A DNA stretch of 64,000 bases from Arthrobacter sp. MAHUQ-56. GTDB taxonomy: Bacteria > Actinomycetota > Actinomycetes > Actinomycetales > Micrococcaceae. Shown here one piece after another: positions 9,299-17,988 of this stretch (position 1 is the stretch's first letter; the number at the start of each line of letters is the position of its first letter). Under the pieces are notes generated by a model that was not told where the DNA came from, ran no database searches, and worked only from the letters and a program-made list of their open reading frames with translations. A program made the translations under genes and the position numbers. The stretch covers positions 57,920 to 121,919 of the forward strand of contig NZ_JAIFZQ010000026.1 in assembly GCF_019710585.1 (NCBI RefSeq), given 5' to 3'.

Positions 9299-10668
9299 AC
9301 CCCAACAGCGCAGGCCTGGACACCCTTGGCCGGGTGCACTTCATCGGCATCGGGGGAGTAGGCATGTCTGCCGTGGCCCGGATCATGGTGGCCCGCGGGG
9401 TTCCCGTCAGCGGCTCCGACGCCAAGGACCTGCCCGTCATGGCTGACCTTGCCGCCGCCGGTGCCCGCATCGCCGTCGGCTACGACGCTGCACACCTGGG
9501 TGACGCGCAGACAGTGGTTGCCGGCTCGGCCATCCGGGACGACAACCCCGAGCTTGCGGCCGCACGGCAGGCCGGGCTGCCGGTGCTGCACCGTTCCCAG
9601 GCCCTGGCCGCCACCATGGGCAATGACACCGTGGTGACCGTCGCGGGAACGCACGGCAAGTCCACCACGACGTCGATGATCACCGTCCTGCTGCAGGGCA
9701 CGGGACTCGATCCCTCCTTCGCCATCGGGGCCAACGTTCCTGCCCTCGGCGTCAACGCCGCATCCGGGCAGTCCGGTATCTTCGTGGCCGAGGCAGACGA
9801 ATCCGACGGTTCCTTCCTCAACTACCGGCCGCGCATCGCCGTCGTCACCAATGTGGAGCCCGACCACCTGGACTTCTATGGCACGGCTGAAGCGGTGTAT
9901 GAGTCCTTCGACCGCTTCACCGCGCTGCTGCCCGCCGACGGCGTGCTGGTTGCCTGCGCTGACGACGCCGGCGCCCTGGCGCTGGCCGGCAGGACCAAGG
10001 CCCGCGGCAACACCCGGGTCATCCTGTACGGCACCGGCGGCGACGCGGATGTCAAGCTGCTCGACGGCGGTCCCGGCCACGTGTCCGTATCCACGGCCCA
10101 GGGGCAGTTCGACCTTGCCCTGCAGGTACCCGGCCGGCACAACGCGCTCAACGCGGCAGCCGCCTTTGCCGTGGCCCTGGAACTGGGAGTCGAACCTGCC
10201 GCGGCAGCAGCCGGGCTGGCCAGGTTCTCGGGGGCATCCCGCCGCTTTGAACTGAAGGGCTCGGAACGGGGGGTGCGCGTCTTCGACGACTATGCGCACC
10301 ACCCCACGGAAGTACGGGCTGCGCTTGCGGCGGCGCGTTCCGTCGCGGGGAACCACAAGGTCCACGTGCTGTTCCAGCCGCACCTGTTTTCCCGAACCCG
10401 TGAGTTCGCGCAGGAGTTTGCCGACGCGTTGAACCTTGCCGACACCGCACTGGTCCTGGACATCTACCCCGCGCGGGAGGATCCCATTCCCGGGGTCACG
10501 AGCCAGCTCATCGCGGACCACCTGCAGGCAGGAGGCCGGGTTGTGGCTGCCGGCGACGCCGTTGCGGCGGTCGCGGCCGAGGCGGCCGACGGGGACATCG
10601 TCCTGACCGTGGGTGCAGGGGATGTCACCGCGTACGGCCCCAGGATTGTCGAGGCGCTGCGTGGCTAG
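9295..10668 (+). CDS. murC: UDP-MurNAc:L-alanine ligase MurC
   Basis: The first cytoplasmic Mur ligase, joining L-alanine to UDP-MurNAc. The open frame extends further upstream inside murG, but the ATG at 9295 is right: it overlaps the murG TGA (ATGA) and gives a 457 aa protein whose N-terminus reaches the UDP-binding motif HFIGIGGVGMS at the expected distance. The ATP loop GTHGKSTTT is at residues 118-126, with His where other Mur ligases have Asn, as is usual for MurC. DDYAHHPTEVRAAL in the C-terminal domain is also diagnostic. Its stop lies inside the start of ftsQ. Confidence 0.96.
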   Translation: MNPNSAGLDTLGRVHFIGIGGVGMSAVARIMVARGVPVSGSDAKDLPVMADLAAAGARIAVGYDAAHLGDAQTVVAGSAIRDDNPELAAARQAGLPVLHRSQALAATMGNDTVVTVAGTHGKSTTTSMITVLLQGTGLDPSFAIGANVPALGVNAASGQSGIFVAEADESDGSFLNYRPRIAVVTNVEPDHLDFYGTAEAVYESFDRFTALLPADGVLVACADDAGALALAGRTKARGNTRVILYGTGGDADVKLLDGGPGHVSVSTAQGQFDLALQVPGRHNALNAAAAFAVALELGVEPAAAAAGLARFSGASRRFELKGSERGVRVFDDYAHHPTEVRAALAAARSVAGNHKVHVLFQPHLFSRTREFAQEFADALNLADTALVLDIYPAREDPIPGVTSQLIADHLQAGGRVVAAGDAVAAVAAEAADGDIVLTVGAGDVTAYGPRIVEALRG

Positions 10669-11578
10669 CACCCGCCGCCCCACCTACTCGCCGGCCAACC
10701 GGAACAGGCGGCCCGAAACAGGGCCCGGAAACGGTGCGAAGAAAGAGGCTTCCGGTGGCGCCGCGGGTGACGTGATTACGGCGTCCCGCAGTATCCCGGA
10801 CGACGCTGCAAACGGTGCTGCACGGGAGCCGGCGAAGGATCAGAAACCCGCGGGTGCCACGGTCCTGGCGTTTCCGGAGCCCAAGGGCAAACGGCGCCGG
10901 AAGAGGCTGCTGCTGGTGGCGGGAACGGTGCTGGCACTCGTTGCCGGGTTGCTGGCGGCCGCGGTCTACTCGCCGCTGCTGGCACTGCAGAGCATCTCCG
11001 TCTCCGGGACGCGGCTCACCACGCCCGGGCAGGTGGAGGCCGCGCTGGAACCTCTCCGGGGCAGGCCCCTGCCGCAGATCACCGACGACGAAGTGCGCGG
11101 CCTCCTCGGTTCGTTGGTCCAGGTCAAGTCGGTGACGGTGGAGGCGCGGCCGCCATCCACCCTCGCTGTCGCGGTGCATGAACGCATTCCAGTGGCGCTG
11201 GTCAAGCAGGGGGAGCAGTACCAGCTCGTGGACGTCGACGGCGTCCAGCTGGCCACCACGGATGATCCGGCGTCGGCTTCCCTGCCGGTGATCGACGGTG
11301 GTGCCGGCGCCATCGGCCAGGACCTGTTCCGGGCCACCGCCGCGGTCCTGGCCGCCTTGCCCGCAGATGTCCTGGCGAAGCTTTCCAACGCCTCCGCCCA
11401 GTCGGTGGATGCCGTCGAACTCAAGCTTGTGGACGGCCAGACCATCGTCTGGGGCAACGCCTCGGAGAAGGAGCTCAAGGCCCGCGTCCTGGCGGCGCTC
11501 CTCAAGGCTCCGGTTGACCCGAAGAACCCGGTCCGGGTCTACGATGTCAGCGTGCCGCGCCAGCCCGTGACACGGTGA
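10661..11578 (+). CDS. ftsQ: Cell division protein FtsQ
   Basis: A bitopic divisome protein. The chosen start is GTG at 10661, overlapping murC by eight bases; it gives 305 aa. About 80 polar, disordered cytoplasmic residues come first. A single transmembrane helix follows (LLLVAGTVLALVAGLLAAAV), then the POTRA domain beginning LLALQSISVSGTRLTTPGQV, and the FtsQ beta domain (VAVHERIPVALVKQGEQYQL). The protein links the transpeptidase complex to the rest of the divisome. Position directly before ftsZ, with ftsA absent, is the normal actinobacterial arrangement. Confidence 0.92.
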   Translation: MASTRRPTYSPANRNRRPETGPGNGAKKEASGGAAGDVITASRSIPDDAANGAAREPAKDQKPAGATVLAFPEPKGKRRRKRLLLVAGTVLALVAGLLAAAVYSPLLALQSISVSGTRLTTPGQVEAALEPLRGRPLPQITDDEVRGLLGSLVQVKSVTVEARPPSTLAVAVHERIPVALVKQGEQYQLVDVDGVQLATTDDPASASLPVIDGGAGAIGQDLFRATAAVLAALPADVLAKLSNASAQSVDAVELKLVDGQTIVWGNASEKELKARVLAALLKAPVDPKNPVRVYDVSVPRQPVTR

Positions 11579-11666
11579 GCACTTTCTTTTCCGGTATTAA
11601 TCCGACACGCGGACCCGGTTATTGAATGTCCGAACCAGAGGAAATACCGTCACAGACAAGAGTTAC

Positions 11667-11716
11667 TTGACATAACTATAACCTTCAAGTCGAAGGTTAA
11701 GGTTGCGTCCTTCAAG
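11667..11716 (+). promoter_or_regulatory. ftsZ upstream control region with inverted repeat
   Basis: The 185 bases before ftsZ contain a -35-like TTGACA at 11667-11672, followed by a perfect inverted repeat AACCTTC/GAAGGTT (11680-11686 and 11692-11698, 5-base spacer). A second copy of CCTTCAAG lies at 11709-11716, repeating 11682-11689. No convincing -10 sits at the right distance, so the exact promoter is unsure. The repeat may be an operator or an mRNA hairpin in the ftsZ leader. The ftsZ ribosome site AGGGA is at 11751-11755. Confidence 0.5.
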
Positions 11717-11763
11717 CTCTCCATCAGTTTTTCGCAATAAGACACGAACAAGGGACACGTAAC

Positions 11764-13002
11764 GTGGCAGCTCCGCAGAATTACTTGGCCGTCATCAAAG
11801 TCGTCGGCATCGGCGGCGGTGGCGTGAACGCAGTCAACCGCATGATCGAGGTCGGGCTTCGGGGTGTTGAGTTCATCGCGATCAATACCGACGCCCAGGC
11901 ACTGCTGATGAGCGACGCCGACGTGAAGCTCGACGTCGGACGCGAGCTGACCCGTGGCCTCGGAGCAGGTGCCAACCCGGAGGTCGGCAAGCAGGCCGCC
12001 GAGGACCACGCGGACGAAATCGAGGAAGTCCTGCGCGGCGCCGACATGGTGTTCGTGACGGCCGGCGAAGGCGGCGGAACCGGCACCGGCGGCGCGCCCG
12101 TCGTCGCCCGGATTGCCCGGTCCCTCGGCGCCCTGACCATCGGCGTCGTCACCCGTCCGTTCACCTTCGAGGGCCGCCGCCGCGCCGGCTCCGCAGAGGC
12201 CGGCATCGACGCCCTGCGCGACGAAGTCGACACCCTGATCGTGATCCCCAACGACCGCCTGCTGTCCATCAGCGACCGCAACGTCTCGGTCCTGGACGCC
12301 TTCCGCTCCGCGGACCAGGTGCTGCTCTCAGGTGTCCAGGGCATTACCGACCTCATCACCACCCCTGGCCTGATCAACCTCGACTTCGCCGACGTGAAGT
12401 CGGTCATGCAGGGTGCCGGCTCCGCGCTGATGGGCATCGGTTCGGCCCGGGGCGAGGACCGCGCCGTCAAGGCGGCCGAACTGGCCATCGCCTCGCCGCT
12501 GCTGGAAGCTTCGATCGATGGCGCCCACGGCGTGCTGCTTTCCATCCAGGGTGGCTCGGACCTCGGCCTGTTCGAGATCAACGAGGCCGCCCGGCTGGTC
12601 CAGGAGGTAGCACACCCCGAGGCCAACATCATCTTCGGTGCCGTCATTGACGACGCCCTGGGTGACGAAGCCCGCGTCACAGTGATCGCCGCCGGGTTCG
12701 ACGACGTCAAGGCGACGTCGCCGTCCATGGACCAGTCCCAGCCCCAGGCCGCTCCGCAGCGCCCGGCCGCCCCGGCAGCCGCGCCCGCGTCGGCCCAGCC
12801 GCAGTCGGGCGGCACGCACCAGGCCAGTGTGCAGCCGATCCACGCCGGTGTTGGTGCGGCGGGACTGAGCAACTGGGGCCAGCAGCGTCCGTCGGCCGTC
12901 CCTGCTGATTCCGGCTTCGACGTCGACCTGCCGTCCGTCGTGGAGCCGGACCTGACCGGCACCCACCCGGACGACCTGGATGTCCCCGATTTCCTGAAGT
13001 AG
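11764..13002 (+). CDS. ftsZ: Tubulin-like division GTPase FtsZ
   Basis: The cytoskeletal GTPase that forms the Z-ring. It starts at GTG 11764. The nucleotide-binding GGGVNAVNRM motif is near the N-terminus and the tubulin signature GGGTGTG is at residues 103-109. After the globular domain (to about residue 315) comes a Gln/Pro/Ala-rich linker and the conserved C-terminal peptide DDLDVPDFLK, which binds partners such as SepF. Length 412 aa is normal for an actinobacterium. It probably has its own promoter in the long gap upstream as well as read-through from the mur genes. Confidence 0.98.
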   Translation: MAAPQNYLAVIKVVGIGGGGVNAVNRMIEVGLRGVEFIAINTDAQALLMSDADVKLDVGRELTRGLGAGANPEVGKQAAEDHADEIEEVLRGADMVFVTAGEGGGTGTGGAPVVARIARSLGALTIGVVTRPFTFEGRRRAGSAEAGIDALRDEVDTLIVIPNDRLLSISDRNVSVLDAFRSADQVLLSGVQGITDLITTPGLINLDFADVKSVMQGAGSALMGIGSARGEDRAVKAAELAIASPLLEASIDGAHGVLLSIQGGSDLGLFEINEAARLVQEVAHPEANIIFGAVIDDALGDEARVTVIAAGFDDVKATSPSMDQSQPQAAPQRPAAPAAAPASAQPQSGGTHQASVQPIHAGVGAAGLSNWGQQRPSAVPADSGFDVDLPSVVEPDLTGTHPDDLDVPDFLK

Positions 13003-13010
13003 GCACCGGC

Positions 13011-13700
13011 TTGTTCCATTGGCGCGCCGGCATCCTCCCGGGGGTGTCGGCCGCATTCACTGACGCCGGAGCCGGCAACCTGGCCCTGCACGTGGGCGAC
13101 GACCCTGCAGCTGTCCAGGAGCGCCGGCGCCGCGTGGAGCAGTCCATTGGCGTGGCTCCCCAGTCGCTCCGCTTCATGAACCAGGTCCACGGCGCAAACG
13201 TTGCTGTCATGGATGCCGGTTCGCCGTCGCCGGAAGCAGACGGCATGGTGTCCCGGGGCCTGCCGCTGGCAGTCATGGTGGCCGACTGCATTCCCGTTCT
13301 GCTTGCCGGTACTGCGGCCACCGGTCCAGTCCTCGCCGCCGTCCATGCCGGACGCCCGGGCGTTGCCAGCGGCGTGCTTCCTGCCGCAGTGGACAGGATG
13401 GCCTCCCTCGGTGCCTCCGGCATCCGGGCGTGGCTTGGTCCATCGATCTGTGGCGCCTGCTATGAGGTTCCCGCTGCCCTTCGCGACGAGGTGGCTGAAC
13501 TGGTACCCGCGAGCTGGAGCGCCACCTCGTGGGGAACGCCCGCGCTGGACCTTCCGGCCGGAGCCCGCAGCCAGCTCGAGGCGGCAGGGGTGCAGGTGGA
13601 ATACTCGGGCACCTGCACGCTGGAGACGGAGAGCCTGTATTCGTACCGGCGGAACCGGAACACCGGCCGCTTCGCCGGAGTGGTGTGGTGCCATGACTGA
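13011..13700 (+). CDS. pgeF: Peptidoglycan editing factor PgeF (laccase-domain protein, YfiH/YlmD)
   Basis: A 229 aa multicopper-oxidase-like (laccase domain) protein. Homologues act as purine nucleoside phosphorylases/adenosine deaminases, and in E. coli PgeF removes L-Ser-containing UDP-MurNAc so that L-Ala is kept in peptidoglycan. The metal-site residues are visible: H60 in QVHGANV, C93 in VADCIPV and H112 in AVHAGRPG. The start is TTG at 13011, nine bases after the ftsZ stop. It ends overlapping yggS by eight bases. This ftsZ-pgeF-yggS-sepF order is conserved in actinobacteria. Confidence 0.9.
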   Translation: MFHWRAGILPGVSAAFTDAGAGNLALHVGDDPAAVQERRRRVEQSIGVAPQSLRFMNQVHGANVAVMDAGSPSPEADGMVSRGLPLAVMVADCIPVLLAGTAATGPVLAAVHAGRPGVASGVLPAAVDRMASLGASGIRAWLGPSICGACYEVPAALRDEVAELVPASWSATSWGTPALDLPAGARSQLEAAGVQVEYSGTCTLETESLYSYRRNRNTGRFAGVVWCHD

Positions 13701-14451
13701 CACCTCTGCCCACGGCGAACCAGGGACCGATCCCCGAACTGCTGAACTGGCGGAACGCCTCGCAGCGGTCCGCCGGCGCATCTCCGCCGCCGCCGAAGCC
13801 GCCGGGCGCGCCGACCGGCCGCCCTCACTCATCGTGGTCACAAAATTCCACCCGGCCGCGGACATCAGGCGGCTCGCCGCCCTGGGCGTTACGGACGTGG
13901 GCGAGAACCGGGACCAGGAGGCAGCCGCGAAAGCGGCCGAACTCGCCGACTGCCCTCTCACCTGGCACTTCGTTGGCCAGCTCCAGACGAAGAAGGCCAA
14001 GTCCGTGGTCCGCTACGCCTCGGCAGTGCACTCGGTGGACCGCGAGCAGCTGGTAGAGGCCCTGGCAAAGGCGGCCCGGAATGAAATTGACGCCAGCGGA
14101 CGGCCGCCCCTGGACTGCTATATCCAGGTCAACCTTGAAGACCATGCAGACGACGCCGGCACGCACCGGGGAGGGGCTGTCCCGGCCGACGTCCCGGTGC
14201 TGGCCGAGAGGATCGCCGCGGAGCCCGGCCTGAACCTTGCCGGGGTCATGGCGGTTGCCCCCCTGGGCCTGCCGCCGGGGCCCGCCTTCGAGAAGCTGGC
14301 CGCGATTTCCGCGCGCCTGGTGGCGGAGTATCCCGGCGCCACAGCCATCTCGGCGGGCATGAGCCAGGACCTGGAAGACGCCATCAAGTTCGGGGCGACA
14401 CACCTGCGAATCGGTTCCGATATTCTCGGTTCCCGTCCCGCAGTGGGGTAG
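13693..14451 (+). CDS. PLP homeostasis protein (YggS/PROSC family)
   Basis: A 252 aa single-domain PLP-binding barrel protein that keeps pyridoxal phosphate levels balanced; no catalytic activity is established for the family. The start is ATG at 13693, overlapping the pgeF stop by eight bases, although the frame stays open far upstream inside pgeF. Lysine 51 in VVTKFHP is the expected Schiff-base residue. Other family motifs are GENRDQE (usually GENR/YVQE), WHFVGQLQTKKAK and HLRIGSDILGSRP at the C-terminus. The cluster context suggests a link to the D-amino acid and wall precursor pathway, but that is an inference. Confidence 0.92.
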   Translation: MTDTSAHGEPGTDPRTAELAERLAAVRRRISAAAEAAGRADRPPSLIVVTKFHPAADIRRLAALGVTDVGENRDQEAAAKAAELADCPLTWHFVGQLQTKKAKSVVRYASAVHSVDREQLVEALAKAARNEIDASGRPPLDCYIQVNLEDHADDAGTHRGGAVPADVPVLAERIAAEPGLNLAGVMAVAPLGLPPGPAFEKLAAISARLVAEYPGATAISAGMSQDLEDAIKFGATHLRIGSDILGSRPAVG

Positions 14452-14541
14452 CGTCGGTCCTGTTGGAAGTGATGGGCGGGGGACTCCAGTGCTGTCGAAT
14501 CATTGGGCGGCCCGCTTACGGGACACGATTAGGAGTCGACC

Positions 14542-15072
14542 ATGGCCGGCGCTCTGCGCAAGACAATGATCTATCTTGGGCTCGCCGACGGCGACGAGCA
14601 TTACGAGCCCGAGCAACAGACCACACGTAAGGATGAGGACGAAACAATGGAAGTTGACCGCGAGGAACGCCGTGCGCCAGCACCGGTCCGCGAAGTCAGC
14701 CGTGAGGCGTCCTACACCCCTGAAGAGGAATACCGCGCCCCTGTGACTCCCATAAAGCGTGCGGCATCGAGCCGTGAAGAGAACACCGGCCTCCGCCAGA
14801 TCACCACGATCCACCCGCGCTCCTACAACGACGCCAAACTCATCGGTGAGAGCTTCCGGGACGGCATTCCGGTGATCATGAACGTCACCGACATGGGCGA
14901 GGCCGACGCCAAGCGTCTGGTGGACTTTTCTGCCGGGCTGGTATTCGGCCTGCGCGGCAGCATCGAACGGGTGACCAACAAGGTATTCCTGCTCTCGCCG
15001 TCGTACGTGGAAGTCATCGGCGACGACAAGAAGGCCAGCGACACGCAGGCCAGTTTCTTCAACCAAAGCTGA
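14542..15072 (+). CDS. sepF: FtsZ-anchoring division protein SepF
   Basis: A 176 aa cytoplasmic protein that tethers FtsZ to the membrane and bundles its filaments. The N-terminus MAGALRKTMIYLGL is the amphipathic membrane-targeting helix, followed by an acidic, disordered linker. The globular DUF552 domain begins around RQITTIHPRSYNDAKLIGES and contains GLVFGLRGSIERV. A ribosome site AGGAG precedes the ATG. Because actinobacteria lack ftsA and none is seen here, SepF is the likely main membrane anchor. Confidence 0.95.
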   Translation: MAGALRKTMIYLGLADGDEHYEPEQQTTRKDEDETMEVDREERRAPAPVREVSREASYTPEEEYRAPVTPIKRAASSREENTGLRQITTIHPRSYNDAKLIGESFRDGIPVIMNVTDMGEADAKRLVDFSAGLVFGLRGSIERVTNKVFLLSPSYVEVIGDDKKASDTQASFFNQS

Positions 15073-15089
15073 ACATCAGGATGCGGCCG

Positions 15090-15119
15090 GATGCCAGGCA
15101 GGGACACCTGTCTGGCATC
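15090..15119 (+). terminator. Hairpin between sepF and yggT
   Basis: The 13-base arms GATGCCAGGCAGG and CCTGTCTGGCATC pair with one G-U, around a 4-base loop. No U-run follows, so it may be a weak terminator, an attenuator or an RNA-processing site within the sepF-yggT transcript. Confidence 0.5.
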
Positions 15120-15190
15120 TGTGCTGAAATAGAGAAGACGCTCGGCAACACCGCGGCACCACCGCTGGATACGGAGATATGAATTAAGCC

Positions 15191-15478
15191 ATGGCAATTG
15201 TTTTCGCACTGGTCTATCTCGCGCTGCTGCTCTTCTTTATCGCCCTCATCATCCGCCTGGTCTTCGACTGGGTGCAGGTGTTCGCGAGGGAGTGGCGCCC
15301 CAGGGGTGCCGCCCTGGTGGTGGCGCACACCGTGTACTCCATCACCGATCCTCCCCTCAAGGGCCTGCGGCGGATGATCCCGCCCCTGCGGCTGGGGGGC
15401 ATCTCGCTGGACCTGGGCTTCCTGATCCTTTTCATCGGGGTCAGCATTGCGATGAACATCACCAGGGGCCTTGCCTGA
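15191..15478 (+). CDS. YggT family membrane protein
   Basis: A 95 aa integral membrane protein with two hydrophobic helices, one at each end (FALVYLALLLFFIALIIRLV and LDLGFLILFIGVSIAMNI), joined by a polar loop with the family-typical SITDPPLKGLRRMIPP. YggT proteins sit beside sepF and wag31 in actinobacteria and are thought to help division or osmotic tolerance; the molecular role is not known. A GGAG at 15172-15175 precedes it, rather far from the ATG. Confidence 0.85.
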   Translation: MAIVFALVYLALLLFFIALIIRLVFDWVQVFAREWRPRGAALVVAHTVYSITDPPLKGLRRMIPPLRLGGISLDLGFLILFIGVSIAMNITRGLA

Positions 15479-15555
15479 TTTACCGACACGGCCCAGCTGC
15501 GCAGCGGTGCTCTCCGGCGGGGAACAGTTACTGTGAAAGCGAAGAAAGCTCGAGT

Positions 15556-15586
15556 TTGACACCGCAGTGTTGAATTAGAGTAAGCA
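15556..15586 (+). promoter_or_regulatory. Candidate wag31 promoter
   Basis: A consensus -35 TTGACA at 15556-15561 lies about 100 bases before wag31. Possible -10 elements are TAGAGT (15576-15581, short 14-base spacer) or TAAGCA (15581-15586, 19-base spacer). Neither spacing is ideal, so the exact start is uncertain. Confidence 0.4.
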
Positions 15587-15657
15587 GACCAAATTTAGGT
15601 ACCGTAGTTTTGACGGCCGGAAGGCCTACTGACTAACCAGACCAGTGAGGTGACCAG

Positions 15658-16341
15658 ATGGCTTTGACGCCAGAAGACGTTGTCAACAAGCGCTTTCAGC
15701 CCACCAAGTTCCGTGAGGGCTACGACCAGGACGAGGTTGACGACTTCCTGGACGAGATCGTCGTCGAGCTTCGCCGCCTGAACCAGGAAAACGACGAACT
15801 TCGCAAGAAGCTCGCCGAAGCGGGTTCCAGCGTTCCGGCAAGCTCAGCCACCGCACCCGTGGTGGAAAAGGTCCCCGCGCCGGTCAAGGCCGACAAGGAC
15901 GAGGCCCGCGAGAAGGCAGAGGCTGAAGCCAAGGCTGCCGAAGCCGCCAAGAAGAAGGACGTCCAGCCGGCTCCGGTTGCTGCCGCCCCCGCTGCCGGTT
16001 CTCCTGCCGCCACCGCATCCGCCGAGTCCGCTGCCGGCCTGCTGGCCATGGCCCAGCAGATGCACGACCGCCACGTCGCCGACGGACAGGCCCAGAAGGA
16101 CAAGATCATCGCCGAAGCGCAGATCGAAGCCAGCAGCCTCGTCAACGACGCCCAGGAGAAGTCCCGGAAGATCCTCGGTGCACTGGAACAGCAGCGTTCG
16201 GTCCTCGAGCGCAAGGTGGAGCAGCTGCGCGGCTTCGAACGCGACTACCGCTCACGCCTGAAGGCCTACATCGAGGGCCAGCTCCGCGACCTCGAAGCCC
16301 GTGGCTCGGTTGCGACGCCGGAAGTCAGCGAAGCCAACTAA
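15658..16341 (+). CDS. wag31: Polar growth protein DivIVA/Wag31
   Basis: A 227 aa coiled-coil protein that gathers at curved membranes at the poles and septum and recruits the wall synthesis machinery. The N-terminal DivIVA signature (MALTPEDVVNKRFQPTKFRE, then YDQDEVDDFLDEIV) is complete. A Lys/Ala/Glu-rich and Pro/Ala-rich linker at about residues 65-120 separates it from a second coiled coil (AAGLLAMAQQMHDRHVADGQ onward). A good GAGGTGACC ribosome site precedes the ATG. It ends with a strong terminator. Confidence 0.96.
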   Translation: MALTPEDVVNKRFQPTKFREGYDQDEVDDFLDEIVVELRRLNQENDELRKKLAEAGSSVPASSATAPVVEKVPAPVKADKDEAREKAEAEAKAAEAAKKKDVQPAPVAAAPAAGSPAATASAESAAGLLAMAQQMHDRHVADGQAQKDKIIAEAQIEASSLVNDAQEKSRKILGALEQQRSVLERKVEQLRGFERDYRSRLKAYIEGQLRDLEARGSVATPEVSEAN

Positions 16342-16360
16342 GCTGGCAGCACGTATTCTG

Positions 16361-16399
16361 AAAGCCGGTGGCTGAGGATTCCTCGGCCACCGGCTTTTG
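16361..16399 (+). terminator. Rho-independent terminator of wag31
   Basis: The arms AAAGCCGGTGGCTGAGG and CCTCGGCCACCGGCTTT pair over 17 bases with one G-U and a 3-base loop, followed by a short T-run. It closes the division cluster before lspA. Confidence 0.85.
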
Positions 16400-16429
16400 G
16401 CATCACCCGGTATTACGAATGAAAGCACC

Positions 16430-17002
16430 ATGACTGACGAACTTGCCGCCGACGCCGCACGCCCTGTCCCGCCCTCCCAGCGCCCGCGCCGGGCTGTGCT
16501 GCTGTCCCTCTTCGCCGGATTCGCGGTGTTTGCCTATGTCCTGGACCAGCTGACCAAACTCTGGGTCACCTCCACCATGGTCGAGGGCGAGCGGATCCCG
16601 GTGCTGCCGCCCCTCCTGCACTGGTACTTCATCCGGAACTCCGGGGCTGCGTTTTCCATCGGTGAGAACATCACCTGGGTGTTTTCCCTCATTATGGCCG
16701 GAGTCGCCATCGCGATCCTTTTCCAGGTACGCAGGCTGGGATCCGCCTGGTGGGCCCTGGCGCTTGGCCTCCTGCTGGGCGGTGCCCTCGGGAACCTCAC
16801 CGACCGGCTTTTCCGTGAACCGTCCTTCGGGATGGGGCATGTGGTGGACTTCATCCAGCTGCCCAACTTCGCGATCTTCAACATCGCCGACTCCGCCGTG
16901 GTGTCCGCCGTCGGCATCATCTGCATCCTGACCATCCGGGGCGTAGCCCTCGACGGCACCCGCGTGGGCGGCGGACGCAAGGACGGGCCCGGCCATGACT
17001 GA
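16430..17002 (+). CDS. lspA: Lipoprotein signal peptidase LspA
   Basis: A membrane aspartyl protease that cleaves signal peptides of diacylated prolipoproteins. It is 190 aa with four transmembrane helices. The two catalytic aspartates are D125 in GNLTDRLF and D154 in FNIADS. A TTG at 16397 would be an alternative start but lies within the T-run of the wag31 terminator, so the ATG at 16430 is preferred. About 20 polar residues precede the first helix. The stop overlaps the rluD start by eight bases. Confidence 0.95.
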   Translation: MTDELAADAARPVPPSQRPRRAVLLSLFAGFAVFAYVLDQLTKLWVTSTMVEGERIPVLPPLLHWYFIRNSGAAFSIGENITWVFSLIMAGVAIAILFQVRRLGSAWWALALGLLLGGALGNLTDRLFREPSFGMGHVVDFIQLPNFAIFNIADSAVVSAVGIICILTIRGVALDGTRVGGGRKDGPGHD

Positions 17003-17921
17003 GCGCATCGTTATCGAAGAAGCATTCGGCGGAACACGTGCGGACGCCGGGCTGGCAGGAATCCTGGGAATCTCGCGGTCCGTTGCCGCCTCGCTGCTGG
17101 CGGAGGGCCATGTGCTGCACGGTGGCAAGACGCTGGGCAAGTCGGCAAAACTCGTGGCCGGGGATGTCCTGGACATCACGGTGCCGGAACGGCGCAACCC
17201 GCTGGAAGTCGTGGAGGAACCTGTGGAAGGCCTGAACATCCTGCTCGACGACGACGATTTCGTCGTCGTGGACAAGCCCGTGGGCGTAGCGGCGCACCCG
17301 TCACCCGGTTGGGTGGGGCCCACCGTCGTGGGCGGCCTGGCCGCCGCCGGCTACCGCATCTCCACCTCCGGCGCCCCCGAACGGGCCGGCATCGTCCACC
17401 GGCTCGACGTCGGCACCTCCGGGGTGATGGTCGTCGCAAAGTCGGAGCGGGCCTACACCGCGCTCAAGCGGGCGTTCAAGGAACGCACAGTCGACAAGGT
17501 GTACCACGCTGTGGTGCAGGGACTCCCGGACCCCTTGACCGGAACCATCGACGCGCCAATCGGCCGCCACCCCGGACACGACTGGCGCTTCGCCGTGATC
17601 GAGGACGGCCGCCCCTCCGTCACCCACTACGAGGTACTTGAGGCCTTCGGCAGGGCCAGCCTGGTGGAAGTGCACCTCGAAACCGGCCGGACGCACCAGA
17701 TCCGCGTCCACTTCTCCGCGCTCCGGCACCCCTGCGCCGGTGACCTCACCTACGGCGCAGACCCGCGGCTGGCTGCAAACCTCGGCCTGACGCGGCAGTG
17801 GCTGCATGCAAGGGAGCTGTCGTTTGACCATCCGGTGACGGGGGAGCGCGTTACGGTCACCAGCGACTATCCGCAGGACCTGGCCTACGCCCTGGACATT
17901 CTGGGATCCGGGCAGGCCTGA
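16995..17921 (+). CDS. rluD: 23S rRNA pseudouridine synthase, RluD-type
   Basis: A 308 aa RluA/RluD-family enzyme that converts uridines to pseudouridine in 23S rRNA. The N-terminal S4-like RNA-binding domain (about residues 15-65) is followed by the catalytic domain, with D138 in VHRLDVGTSG as the nucleophile. VVDKPVGVAAHP and LETGRTHQIRVHF are the other family motifs. It is translationally coupled to lspA, an arrangement found in many bacteria. Which uridine it modifies cannot be read from the sequence. Confidence 0.92.
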   Translation: MTERIVIEEAFGGTRADAGLAGILGISRSVAASLLAEGHVLHGGKTLGKSAKLVAGDVLDITVPERRNPLEVVEEPVEGLNILLDDDDFVVVDKPVGVAAHPSPGWVGPTVVGGLAAAGYRISTSGAPERAGIVHRLDVGTSGVMVVAKSERAYTALKRAFKERTVDKVYHAVVQGLPDPLTGTIDAPIGRHPGHDWRFAVIEDGRPSVTHYEVLEAFGRASLVEVHLETGRTHQIRVHFSALRHPCAGDLTYGADPRLAANLGLTRQWLHARELSFDHPVTGERVTVTSDYPQDLAYALDILGSGQA

Positions 17922-17976
17922 CGGGCCGGTGAACCTGACACGCCGGCCGCAGCCCGGACGCCCGGGAGGCAGCGCT

Positions 17977-17982
17977 TAGAAT
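17977..17982 (+). promoter_or_regulatory. -10 element of a leaderless dnaE1 transcript
   Basis: TAGAAT ends six bases before the GTG start at 17989. A transcript from it would begin at or next to the start codon, and no ribosome site is visible. Confidence 0.65.
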
Positions 17983-17988
17983 AGTGCG

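Noticed and set aside
16397..16429. TTG at 16397 as start of lspA.
   Set aside because: It lies in the T-run of the wag31 terminator, and the added residues are not part of the family. The ATG at 16430 fits better.
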